A stretch of DNA of 64,000 nucleotides, taken from NCBI GenBank assembly GCA_015680685.1, contig MNCI01020147.1, forward strand, positions 37,270 through 101,269. The letters are read 5' to 3'. Shown one piece after another: positions 36,270 through 46,980 of the stretch (position 1 is its first letter; every line of letters begins with the position of its first letter). Source of the DNA: Gnetum montanum (Eukaryota; Streptophyta; Gnetopsida; Gnetales; Gnetaceae). Made by a program: the position numbers and the translations under genes. The notes beneath the pieces were generated by a model. It was not told the DNA's origin. It made no database searches and saw only the letters and a list, made by a program, of their open reading frames with translations.

Positions 36270-38312
36270 AGCGTGGGCTAGGGCCACTGGCCCCACACCC
36301 GCCAAGGAATTTCCCAGGGGCTGTCCATAGCATCCCCGTCATTACCACCCCACCAACAAAGGACCACCCATCCCACAAGGATCAGACTGTAAACCCCTCC
36401 CTTGGCACCCGGTCAATCAGCTGTGGCAACCAACCGTGAGACTGGGACGTGGACTTAATTGTTGTTGGGCTGTCCCGGCCCGTCCACCCTATAGCGTCTG
36501 AATTCTTCAATGATTTGGGCGATGCCGGTCCTGCGATTGGGGTTGCTCTCCATCAAGGACTACAATGGTGGGTTCGAGATTCATTCCCCCAACCTTTCAG
36601 TGGTTGCAATAGTAAGCTCATTCCTCTCCTCCGTCGGGATCTGGATTCGTCTCTCGCCCCTCCCCTGGGTAACGACATGGGGGGTGGTCTGGCCTTGCGA
36701 TGTGACCCCCCTGAAGCCCTGCTGCATTCTTGCCTACTGCTTGGAATGATCTAATGTTGTGTGAGGAGCCATGGCAGAGGAAATTTTGTCCCAAAGATTA
36801 GTAATCTTTGTGTAAAGGATGCTCACGGGGGGGGAGTGCTACACCTTTGAAAATGCAATCATTCCTAGCCTGCCAAAGGACCTAGAGCACAGCAATCATT
36901 GCCGAGTTGCCCGAGAACTCTGGGGTGCAGAGCCCGGCCATTTTCCAGAGCTACGCGGTCACCTGACAATCAAGGACAAAGTGCTACAGCATTTATTCAT
37001 GCTGATTGCACAAGGGGCACTACGTATTGATGCCCATGCCCCTGGACTTCAAAACAGCACGAACCGGAAGGGCCTGGTGGAGGATTAGCCACCTGAAGGT
37101 TTTGATTTTCTCTGGGAGGATACCCTTCCACAGCCGCATCCACCATAGATCTACTGGGAACAATTTCTGTAGGAGTTGACATGGGTGTAGGTGGATTTCT
37201 TCCACGTTGTCTGGCAACCTCACCTGTGTGCAGAGCTGCCTCCAAATGTGGGAGTCAATGTTGGCCGCCGTCCAGGGGCTGTACTTCTTCCTCAGGATTT
37301 GAACCTAGAGGGAGGGATCTTCGTTGTCTGTGACCAATCGTTGCAGGAGTCTATGATGCCCCAGGGCAGCCTCCAGCATGAAGGGGAGGAGGCCAACACC
37401 TCTAATGTACTGGGACCACATGATTTTGGACCAAGCCAAGAGGTGCAACTTTTTACCCCCCTTTCCGCAAGACCAAACAAAATCACGGATAGTCTGGTCG
37501 ATCTTGGTGATGGCTCCGAGGGGTGGGGAGGCCATCGAGGCAGCAAACCTTGCCATGGCCCCCAACACCATAGATGCTAGCACCATCTTCCCCTTGCGGG
37601 ACAGGAATTTATTTGTCCAGTNCGCTAGCACCATCTTCCCCTTGCGGGACAGGAATTTATTTGTCCAGTGGGTTGTGTGTTTCTGAATTTTCGCAATGAG
37701 CGCCTGCCAGGTTCATTGCCTGTGCTAGTTATGCATGGGGATGCCCAGATACTTGTCATCCGCCTCCCCTGGGAGAATCCCCAGGATTTGGATAATTTTT
37801 CTGCACACCAATGGATGAGCATGGGTGAGGAATAAAGCTGATTTTCCAGGATTGAGTACCAGGCCCACTTCCTTGTGCAGCCGATCCAGGGCCCTCAGAA
37901 TCACCGTGGCCTAGGGGACCGTGGCCCTGGTGTATATCATGGTGTCATCCGCAAAATGTGCAGTGAGACAATGAATGTCATGCACATTTAACCCCTGGAC
38001 CCCTTCTTCTATAGAGTAGGTGTGCAGGAGGTCCATCATCATCAGGAAAAGGAGCAGGGATAGCGGGACACCTTGGCGAAGCCCGCGTCCTGTTCCATGA
38101 AAGCCCCACAATTGACCATCAATATCTAACGAGTACCATCCTCCCTGCTCGATCTGTAGGCAGAGTTCAACAAAGGCAGGGTCAAACCCTTTAGCAAGTA
38201 AAACTGATCTCAAGGTGGCCCAACTGATGGAATCGTAGGCCTTGGTAATGTCCAACTTGAGGTAGAGGCCTGGAAGTTTGGCCTTCCTAAGGGAGTGCTG
38301 AATCTCAAAAAA
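36270..38312 (-). mobile_element. GC-rich L1-type LINE fragment (RT to zinc-finger region)
   Basis: On the minus strand the order is IQHSLRKAKLPGLYLKLDI, TKAYDS, GLRQGVPLSLLLF, FADD (37,944-37,955), then a frame-shifted linker. After it come a C-terminal domain (SMASPPLGAITKIDQTIRDF, then LLAWSKIMW) and a zf-RVT-like module (LWKGILPEKIKTFRWLI near 37,020-37,120). This is the normal RT-to-C-terminus order of a plant L1-type LINE. The 5' part is missing; the break lies inside the RT palm at about 38,312. No poly(T) marks the left end. GC content and CpG are far above those of the rest of the window. Frameshifts make it non-functional. Confidence 0.85.
37576..37669. other. Single-N gap flanked by a perfect 46-bp duplication
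   Basis: Bases 37,576-37,621 and 37,624-37,669 are identical, separated by N at 37,622 and one C. As at 14,157, this looks like an unmerged contig overlap. It also disrupts the LINE reading frame at this point. Confidence 0.9.
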
Positions 38313-40054
38313 AATAAGACTATAGATGGAACTTCAGCTTGTATTAAATCATAATCTACCTTAAAGTCACATGACTGATGTTCCCATAGATGGTAGATAC
38401 CCTCATTAATGGAATAGGGTTTACTATCTAATATTCATTCGCTAATGCACCAAAGAAGTACAAGTTCTTCTTTGGCAGCCACCACTCTTTCCTATTGAAT
38501 AAGAAGATCTTGAGATTAACAAAGAAGAAGTTACTAGAATAGACTTAGAAAATAATGTTGATGTTGCCTATGGAAGAATACCTCTTCCAGGTGTTGCAAA
38601 AAAAATAATGTACGATTGGTGATCTAGGTGGTAGAATGAAAGTTTGTGCAGAAGTAGCACCTACATCACCTCTATCCATTGCTCAGATAAAGTCTTATCA
38701 CTCCATAGACCTCTGTAATAATATATATATATATATATATAAATTAGATTAAAAAATTCATTAACATCATACAAAGAAAATAGGATATTATTTAGACCTT
38801 TATATAACTAAAACTTACCTTTGGTTGCTTTTCCTTATCTTGTTTTAAACTCTGCCAAGTTTGTTGGGATTGTTCTAGAGCCTATTGTTGGGTTTGTTGT
38901 CTTAGAAATACTAAACTACTAGAACTTTACCTAGTATGTTACCTGTACAAAAAGAAATTTATTAGAAAAATAAATATATATATAAGACATAAAACTAAGT
39001 TATATTTAAATAGATATGCTTTGGAAGTAGAAAGTGTGATCTATTCTTATGATTGAACTTAACTAAAGGATGAAGTACCTTGAATTTCTTCAACCTATGT
39101 AGCTTCAGCACTCTGCATTGGTCTATTTTGCAGCCCAGGTTGCATTGTCAAATACACAAAATGAAAACATATTCAACAAAAAAGAAATAATAAAAACATG
39201 AACATACCTCATTGATTTCCTCCTAACTCTAAGCTTGATGTAAAGCCAATTGACCTTTCTTGGCACCCATAATTTAACTTCTTATAACCCTTTCATCTTC
39301 AAGAAATTTAGGGCAAAACCAAGGATTGTAATGAGCAAAATGTTTGTTGGCATGATCTTAGGATCATACACATGATCTAGGATATACAACATAGGACATC
39401 GGATTTTGAAGGATGTTGTTGGGTAATAGTAATTTTAGTCATAGTAGTATACTAGGCAAAGAAACAAGACAACAACTGATTATAAATTCTACTAGTTATG
39501 GCACCATGAAGTATGAAAATAGAATAAGAACTATCATTGAATTGCTATTTACAACATAGAACTTTACTACTGATGAATAGAAATAAGTAAAAGTGAGCCT
39601 CGTTAATGAAATTTTTACAAATAAATTGGCTTTTGGAAATGGTAGAATTAACAACGTAGGCAGATAATTCCTTCTTACAAAAAGATTTAAATTTTTGGGA
39701 ATAAATTTAAGGAATTAAAGAATCCTCTCCTTGTTAGAAATGTAAGACTACTTTAATATCAAGAGGAAGGATTGTTATTGGTTCAAAAACTAATTGAAAA
39801 GAAGAACTTTTCTTATTTTCATATTGTTTACACCACTCCAAAAGAATATTCTTGCATTGGAAAAGTTTAAAAATTGGAAAAACAAGTAAATCTGCTAACC
39901 TAGAAGTGGTAAGGAACTAAAAACCCTCCTTCCCAAGCAATCTACAAACCCCATCAGAAGTAGAGAGGACATTATTTTGATGTAAAATAATATTAGACAA
40001 CAAAGAGCTATTACTTGAAAGAGCTTAAGGTGAAGCTTGATGTTTAGGAGCCAT
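38313..40054 (-). pseudogene. Unrecognised gene-like region with splice-like sites
   Basis: From an ATG at 40,054 (MAPKHQASP) the minus strand stays in one frame for about 230 codons with only about five stops, which is unusual here. The product includes SRLADLLVFPIFKLFQ, NILLEWCKQYE and FQLVFEPITILPLDI. Then come donor-like GTATGT (39,206), donor-like GTACTT (39,078), acceptor TTTTTGTACAG (ending 38,943), donor GTAAGT (38,818) and acceptor ATTATTACAG (ending 38,713), giving introns of about 136 and 106 bp. Between the last two introns lies a Gln-rich segment (QQTQQ, EQSQQTWQSLKQDK). Exon phases do not all agree. A plant mobile domain-like protein is a weak guess. It lies inside the chromovirus, antisense to it. 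Confidence 0.4.
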
Positions 40055-41640
40055 GAATCCTTTATAATAGAAAACCTTCAAGCTTATCTATTGAAAATCT
40101 TTTTCTGGTATTAAGTTGTGATGAGTAAATCATCCTACTTTTCATATATATAATACAATCTTAAAAATCATATAAAAAACCAAGAGAAAGTATAACTTAC
40201 GATAACCAAATATTTAATAAAAGCTAATGTATATTTTTTTGAAGAGAAAGCTAATGTTTACTTTTTATTTTAATAGCTAAATTCAATTTTTTGGATTTTA
40301 TGATCTTTATGTTTACTAAAGTGGAATTATCTATAGCTTAACTTGAAGTTCTCTTTAAGATGATTCCAACGTTACCAATTTCATTAAAATTTGACTTATG
40401 GTTTGAAAGATATGGTTATTCTCAATTTATGTGTAGTTTGATATTAAAAATAAAAATATATATATTATTTTTATTTAAAATATAGTTTCTTAATTTTAAA
40501 AAATATTATCAAAAAAGGGATCTCACGCTCAAACCTAAGCCCTGATTATTATTAAAAAGGAGATGCTAGGGCCTATGATGAGGCTACGGCGAGGCCTATG
40601 GCCAACTATGGCAACACTATGGCCAACTATAGGCCATGGTTGGTAAGTTTGGCCCTTGGGACTAGCTCCAAAAAAGGGCATTAAAAAAATCATGCCATGC
40701 TATCTCTTCACATAGCTCACTACCATCTTCATTGCTACCCATGCACCTCTGTCGCTGCCACGTGCATGCCCCTACGCTACTCACTGCTTGCACCATCTAC
40801 ACCTCTGTCATCTACATTCTACTACCCTACATTGCATAGCCCTATGTCTCACCTCACCTACAACTATGCCTACTAGTACCATGTCTTGTCTTCATTATCA
40901 ATCATTGCCTCTCATGCTACACATAACTACATCCTATGTCATCCATCACTACCTTCCATGCTGCCGATCATTACCTGCTGGATCATCCATCACTACCTCT
41001 CACATCTTCCATCATTTCCTCTTGCATAGTCTATCACTACCTTCCATGCTGTCAATCACTAACTCCTACACCATCTATCGTTGCCTCCTATACCATGCAT
41101 CAATGCTTCTTGTGTTGTCCATCACTACCTCCCATGCTATCCATCACTACCTCTTATGTCATCCATCACCACCTCTTGTGCCACCCATCACTACCTTCTG
41201 GCCACCATGTAGACCCTAGAATGCATCATTTATTAATTGACAGAAAAATTGAATTTTTTTGACAATTTATGGAAATTTTAAAATTCTAGTCAACTAAAGA
41301 AAAAAAAATTTTAAATTTTTTTTTGTGCTTATAATTTTTAATTGAAATAGAAAAACATGCTTAATTAATTTTAAAAATTCAAATTGATACTATGCTAAGA
41401 ATATAAATAAAAATTTTATCATTATGTATGCACATCTTAGAGTAGAACTAGGATGGGTGATCTCTAGGGAAGTCTCGAAAAACATGAAAGTTGTGAACAA
41501 TTAAAATGGCTAGAACTTTTGAATTCAAAGTCCATTTTCAACAAAACAAAAATAAATTACAATAGATTTGAACCTTCTAGACTCAATTGAATGGTCAGAT
41601 TTAACTTTTGAATTACAAAAAATTAGCATTTAATTCATTG
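40055..41640. other. Unassigned sequence upstream of gag
   Basis: Very AT-rich to about 40,560, then short imperfect repeats of TATGGCCAACTATGG (40,590-40,640). A C/T-rich stretch grades into the minisatellite at 40,899-41,206, with AT-rich sequence after it. The element's leader and primer site would be expected near the right end, but none is recognisable. Confidence 0.4.
40899..41206. repeat. 22-bp minisatellite, 14 units
   Basis: Fourteen contiguous units of exactly 22 bp, each close to CCATCACTACCTC followed by nine more variable bases commonly ending CAT. Every unit keeps the length, and divergence is by substitution only. Decayed units may extend left to about 40,730. Because the units lack stop codons in several frames, long but meaningless open frames cross it. 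Confidence 0.9.
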
Positions 41641-42960
41641 TTTTACATCCTAAGCATAATTAGGATTCAATACTTGGTGAGAGATCCATGATAGCTTCAA
41701 GTTCTTTTGCAACTAAATAGTGCTTTTGAGACCCATCAAAAGGGTCATAGATGCTAAGGATTCTCAACATACCTGATTCCTTCAACTTATCGATGTCCAG
41801 AACTCAAAGAATAAATTGGAGAGAAATGGAAGCCTAGGTTAATGACTGAATGAATACACTTGAAGATCAAATTAATGAGATCAAGGGTGTTCAAAAGGAA
41901 CCTTTTCACTCAAACTAGGGGTTTGGGAAAAAAATGCAAAATATGTCTAAAGAAATTAGGAAATTCTCCCAAAATTTAGAAGATAAATGATTAGAAGTGC
42001 AAGGAAAGATGGATTCCTTTGCAAACTCCATTAAACAATTAACCAACCATCTCATTCAACCTTCAAATCCTACCCACATTCTATCCAAAAAACAACATAA
42101 AGATCTAGATCAACCTCCCACTACGGATCCAAAACAAACACAATCTCCACCTATTAATGGATAGGATACCAAAATCCATCTTATAGGCTATAGAACTAAA
42201 ACTGAAGGTGAGGGATATGGGAATTGGCTTAATCCACCTAGAAAATCATTGACACAAGTTCATGCGAAAAAAGTAAAATTAGATCATTATGATGAAGTCC
42301 TTTGATCCAGTACTACGAATAAATATTGGCTTAATACAATGAAAAATTATTTCAATTTGCTGAATTTTTGAAGCCATGAATGTTTAGAAGTTATCTCCTT
42401 GTATTTGAGAGGACTTGTAGCAACATGGTGGAATGGACTAAGATCTCAAGGTTTGATTACAATTTGGCTTAATTTTTTTTGAGATTTTGAATAGAAATTT
42501 GTTCCTGACTCTTTTCTCAAAGAGAACAAAATAAGATTTGATTCCTTTAGATTGGGAAGGTGAATTGTAGATGATTACTACAAGAAATTATATGAATTCT
42601 CTCAATATGTAAGTCACTGGAATGAGGGAGAATTAGCTTTAAAATTCATTGGAGGATTACATGCTCAATTACATTCCCAAACACAACTCCATAATCCTCA
42701 AACCATTGATTAAGCATATAAAATTACTAACGATGATGAGGAATTGAATCAAATATGAGTTACCATTTTACAAATAACTCTTTGACAAACTACCTTTCCA
42801 CAAGCAATGATAGAAGAGATACCAACTAGAAAAGCTTGATTAGCATCTGGATGTTTTATTTGCGATGAAGATCATTTCAAATGAGATTGCCCAAAATTTT
42901 GAACAAAAATACAAAGGACCAACCAAATCAAAAATCAAAAATCCAACCCAAACATGAACA
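41640..42960 (+). pseudogene. gag of the chromovirus
   Basis: The clearest part is 42,330-42,620: WLNTMKNYFNLLNF, LEVISLYLRGLVATWWNGLR, then KENKIRFDSFRLGR and DDYYKKLYEFSQY. These fit the retrotrans_gag pattern (A..WW..L......W..F...F.......E...F..L.Q....V..Y...F..L). A CCHC-like knuckle follows near 42,850-42,890 (CFICDEDHFK-DCPKF, one residue short of the usual spacing). At least four stops interrupt the frame. Gag would form the virus-like particle and bind the element RNA. Confidence 0.75.
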
Positions 42961-43009
42961 AAGGAAAAATTGCAACACTACCATAGCAATGAAGAAGATA
43001 TCTGCATCA

Positions 43010-43490
43010 ACTAAATCAAGTTTGTGTAAATTTCAATTTGATTTACCAACTTTTGAAGGTCCAATTCAAGGTAAATAAATTAAATTTTTGATTAATAGTG
43101 GTGCTAGAAATAAATTTATTTCTCCAAAGTTAATTAATCTATTGAAATTAAGTTTACCTTCTAAAAAATTATTAAGATAGAACTGGCAAATGGAACAACT
43201 ATGAGCAAACATACCAGGTATGGAGAAATTAACTTTATCTTGCAAAAAATGTCTTTTATTGATGAATTTTTGAATTTAAACTAGGTGATGTTGATGCAAT
43301 TTTAGAAATGTCTTTCTTACAAAAATTTGATGTTAGTGCCCACTTTGGAACTTGTATTTTAAAATTCCTTACCATTGATGGAGTTAGGATTCTAAGGGGG
43401 GTAGGAAAAACAAAGAAAATTCATATGATAACTATTAAGCAAGCTATAAGAATAGTAAAAAATGATGCTATGATGTTGGTTGTCAAAGTA
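43010..43490 (+). pseudogene. Aspartic protease region of the chromovirus
   Basis: Near 43,080-43,120 the frame reads FLINSGARNKFIS. This aligns with the retropepsin D-S-G-A-x-x-x-F-I signature, but the catalytic Asp is Asn. Downstream the DVSAHFGTCIL and GVRILRGVG words lie where the C-terminal half of the protease and linker would be. The Asp loss alone would abolish cleavage of the polyprotein. Confidence 0.65.
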
Positions 43491-43539
43491 ACCTAGCCTC
43501 AAAGATCTCCAGGTACTTAGATCCTAAATGAACTTAAGG

Positions 43540-44400
43540 AATATAAAGATTCAGTATTTTGCAAAACTAGAGAATTACCTTCAAAAGGAACTGTCAAGCA
43601 TTCCATTGATATTTTTCCTAGTACTCAAACTATCTCAAAATTTCCTTATAGATTTCTACTTCTGAATTTAAGAGAATTAAAAGTATAATTGGACTAATTA
43701 TTGAAAGAAGGAAAAATTAGACATAGCTTATCACCTTGGGGTGCATCAATTTTATTCATTAAAAAGAAAGATGGTACACCAAGATTATGCATCAATTATA
43801 GAGCATTAAATAAAGTGATAATTAAAAATACTTATCCTTTACCTATAATTGATGATTTATTTCATCAATGTCCTGGTGCATGTTATTTCTCAAAATTGAT
43901 TTAAAATTAGGTTATCACCAAATAAGGATTAAGGAGAAAGATCTTGGGAAAACTACTTTTAGAACCAAATACGAAATATATGAATTCGTTGCAATGTTGT
44001 TTGGATTAACTAATGCACATGCAACATTCATGACATTAATTAATAAATTTTTTATGAATATCTTGATCAATTTGTTATAGTATTTATGGATGATATACTT
44101 GTTTATTTTGAGTTAAAAGAAGAGCATATCAAACATTTCAAAATCACAATGAAAATTCCTAAAGAGCATCAACTAAAAGCTAAATTGATGTGAATTCTTT
44201 AAGGAATAGGTTTCATACTTAGGACATATAGTTTCCAAGAAAGGATTGCATGTAGATTTAGTAAAAATTAGTGTAATCCAGGATTGGCCTAAATTAAAAT
44301 TAAAAGATGTTACAGTAGTTCATACTTGCTTAGGTTTAGCCAATTTTTATCAATGTTTCATTAAATATTTTTCTACCTTGGTAGCCCCATTAACTAACCT
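43540..44400 (+). pseudogene. Reverse transcriptase of the chromovirus
   Basis: The run [47 protein letters not shown], then across a frameshift [38 protein letters not shown], and an intact FMDD at 44,083-44,094 gives all the main RT blocks in order. GIGFILRT-like and NFYQCFIKYFS words follow. This is a textbook Ty3/gypsy RT with one frameshift near 43,895 and several stops. Confidence 0.9.
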
Positions 44401-44409
44401 TTTGTAGGA

Positions 44410-44830
44410 GAAACATGTGTTCAAATTTGATGAAAAATGTAGGGAATCTTTTCTTAGATTAAATATGCTACTTACAACAACACCTATTTTGAGAATTCCA
44501 GATGAAGAATTACAATTTGAAGTATCCATAAATGCTCGTGGAATAGGAATTTGTGTAGTTCCTTCACAAGAAGATATTGTGGTATGTTATGAATCTTGTA
44601 AATTTTGAGATGCTAAGGTAAATTACTCAACCTGTGATTTAGAATTACTAGCAAATTTTCATGCTCTGAAAGTTTGGAGACATTATCTTTGTGGAAAAAG
44701 TTTTGAACTAAAAATAGATCATCAAAGTTTAGAATATTTGCAAAGATAGCCTATTTTGAATACTTGTCAAAAGTTATGGATAGAATTATTGGCTAAACAT
44801 GATAGAAAAATGTGGTACCCGATGTCCTTA
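44410..44830 (+). pseudogene. RNase H of the chromovirus
   Basis: Open from 44,417 to 44,608: FKFDEKCRESFLRLNMLLTT, PIL, FEVSINARGIGICVV (D.S..G.GAVL pattern with the first Asp changed to Asn in INA). After a stop it continues YSTCDLELLANFHALKVWRH, then FELKIDHQSLEYL and ELLAKHD. The active-site Glu (DLELLA) and Asp (KIDHQSL) are present, but the first Asp is not. Confidence 0.85.
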
Positions 44831-44939
44831 GTTGAACGTGAAACTTAATGATAGTTGTTGTAATGATCCCTATGGAAGAAGAAATCAAGGAATAAATAAA
44901 AGAAGACCCTTATTCTAAAAATATTTTAACCAATATTTT

Positions 44940-45900
44940 ATATGAGCCTCAATATCAAATTACCTCTAATGGTTTATTGATGAAAGGACAAAGAGTGTGC
45001 ACACCAAAAGAAAATTGGAGACTAAGGTTATCATTTGAAGCACATGAAGTATCATACGCAAGGCACCCAGGTTATATTAAGACCTATATGATAATTCACA
45101 AATCTTATTTTTGGCTTGGAATGAATAATGTTGTGTCCTCATACATTAAATATTGTCCAACTTGCCATAGAATAAAAGCTTAACAGAGGAAACCTAGTGG
45201 ATTATTACAACCTCTAGAAGTCCTAGACCGGAAATGGGAAGATATCACTATGGATTTCATTATGGGATTGCCAAAAACTAAAAAGGGAAATGACTCAATT
45301 TTTGTAATGGTTCATTGCCTATCAAATATAGAACATTTTATAACTTTAAAATCTACAAACATAGTAGAAGAAGTAGCCTAAAAATTCATATGTAAAGTAT
45401 TTTGATTCCATGGTTGTTCAAAATCTATTATTTTCAATAGAGATCCTAAGTTCATATCTGAATTCTTAAAAAATTTCTTTAGAGACTTTGGAACCCAATT
45501 GAAATTTAGCATAACTTATCACCCTAAGACTGATGGACAAATTGAATGTTTGAATAGAATATTAGAAGATATCCTACAAATCTATGTTGGAAGTAGACCA
45601 AAAACATGAGAGAATTATTTGCACTTGGAAGAATTTTCCTATAATAAGAATTATAAAGGTAAAGTGCATCAAACAACACTTGAAGTAGTATATAGGTGTA
45701 ACTGTCATACACCATTGACCTAGGTAGATCCAACCTTAAGAACAAAATGGAAGGAATAAATAAAAATCATGGAAAACATTGTCACAAGAGTAAAAATAAA
45801 ATTTCCTAGTTGTCCAAGATAAATATAAAGGATATGCAGATCAACATCAACTTAAAAAAAATTCCAAATTAGAGATCAAGTATTACTAAGAGTAAAACTT
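44940..45900 (+). pseudogene. Integrase of the chromovirus
   Basis: The zinc-binding HHCC domain lies in an open frame at 44,977-45,183 with H...H spacing HEVSYARHPG and the pair CPTCHRIKA. The core follows: WEDITMDFIMGLPKTKKGND (first Asp), SIIFNRDPKFISEF (second Asp) and YHPKTDGQIECLNRILED (catalytic Glu). All three acidic residues are visible, although stops interrupt between the blocks. The KTDGQ-E-NR motif is typical of chromoviruses. Confidence 0.9.
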
Positions 45901-45989
45901 ACCATAACTTCTCTTAAATTAGGAAAATATTCTAAATTAGCACCTAGATTTTGTGGACCTTTTGAAATATCTAAAAGAATTGACAAAGT

Positions 45990-46300
45990 AGCATAGTGGA
46001 TGAATCTTCTAGAAAACTTTAAAATTCATTCAATTTTTCATGTGAGCTTGCTAAAGAAATTTCATGAAAATGATGTGCCATATGTATTGGATTGGAATAA
46101 TTTACCATTATGATCCAATGCTAGCTTTGAAGTTAAACCAATTGCTATTAAGAACCAATGAACCAAGAAATTATGAAATAAAAGCATCAATGAAGTACTT
46201 ATTAAATGGTCAAATTGTCATCAACAAACTTGGGAAAATAGAGAGTTTATTTTAAATATTTATTCTTAAATTTTTGAGTATCATGATATTGAATGATAAA
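45990..46300 (+). pseudogene. Chromodomain-like C-terminus of integrase
   Basis: After an FHVSLLKKFHEND stretch (the conserved FHVS.LK linker), the frame carries FEVKPIAIKNQ, INEVLIKWSNCHQQTWE and REFILNIY. This follows the chromodomain order: I...R..., LVKW......TWE, then F-rich end. It is what places the element among chromoviruses. The domain would direct integration to particular chromatin marks. Two stops are present. Confidence 0.75.
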
Positions 46301-46454
46301 TTATATTTATTATGGATGTAATAAATTATTTTTATGATTTTTTTGTAAATATGATAATGAGGAAAATAAAGGAACTGAAGTTGAGAAGCATAACGACAAA
46401 GTAGTAGTTGAACAACTAGATATAAAGGAAGTGCTCGAGGATTACCTAGATTAT

Positions 46455-46468
46455 TAAGGGGGGTAGAT
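46455..46468 (+). other. Polypurine tract of the chromovirus
   Basis: AAGGGGGGTAGAT directly precedes the 3' LTR start TGTAATGTCC; this is the normal plus-strand primer position. Confidence 0.85.
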
Positions 46469-46980
46469 TGTAATGTCCTATCCCTTGTTAGGAATGGAAA
46501 CAATTGTAAAAAATTTAATTAAGCTTCTAATGAATGGGCATCTCATTATGAAGAGTTACGATTATTCATGTATCCCTTGGGAAAGGATTTGACCTATGCC
46601 ATATAAGGCCAAGGTTAGAGGTCATGGTAGGCATGGAGTTGTAGAGCCAGGAAATATAAGTAATGGGAGCTGGGTAAAGCAAGCCAAAAGGGGACTGATC
46701 ACCCCTTTGGAAGGATAGCCTAACCATGGTGGTAGTGTTGGATTACCTCTAAGGCTAAAGTGGCATAGGAAGACAACTCAAAAAGGGCATTACAGTACTC
46801 TCTTCCATTAATATAATCTTTACATTTTTCTTGTTTAATTATTTACTACCAATTAGGTAATTTATTAGTTAATTAATTTATTAAGTATTTATAATGTTTC
46901 TAGTATATTATCTAAGAAAATGGTGAATGTAATAAATTAAGCATTCGTATTTTTATGACAGCTCGCAATAGGATGTCACA
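46469..46980 (+). repeat. 3' LTR of the chromovirus, complete (512 bp)
   Basis: Starts TGTAATGTCCTATCCC and ends GGATGTCACA, with TG...CA termini. It aligns with the truncated 5' LTR and with the solo LTR at 17,277-17,880 on the opposite strand. Followed by target duplication GTTAT at 46,981-46,985. Confidence 0.9.

Larger units (their letters stand above)
35829..46980 (+). mobile_element. Chromovirus-type Ty3/gypsy LTR retrotransposon with internal insertions
   Basis: An element on the plus strand bounded by related LTRs (5' 35,829-36,269, truncated; 3' 46,469-46,980). Gag, protease, RT, RNase H, integrase and a chromodomain-like C-terminus follow in standard order between 41,640 and 46,300. 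A polypurine tract directly precedes the 3' LTR, and the ends carry a 5-bp target duplication. Foreign sequence occupies 36,270-41,640: a GC-rich LINE island, an antisense gene-like region and a minisatellite. All coding domains carry stops. The LTRs have diverged substantially by eye, so the insertion is old, but it postdates the duplication of block A. Removing everything between 36,270 and 41,640 would leave a normal element length near 6 kb. Confidence 0.85.

Noticed and set aside
36568-36590. A GGTTCGAGATTC stretch resembling a tRNA B box
   Set aside because: No matching A box, acceptor stem or cloverleaf could be drawn around it, and it lies in the LINE 3' region.
36449-37686. Several plus-strand open frames of 79-129 codons
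   Set aside because: They lie opposite the minus-strand LINE in GC-rich DNA, where stops are rare, and show no domain. The minus strand explains the region.
40899-41206. Regular 22-bp repeats as a possible CRISPR array
   Set aside because: Units are directly adjacent with no unique spacers, no cas genes are present, and the context is a plant retrotransposon.
40788-41262. Two long overlapping plus-strand open frames (143 and 108 codons)
   Set aside because: They run through the 22-bp minisatellite, whose units lack stop codons. A 22-bp period shifts frame every unit, so the products are artefacts.
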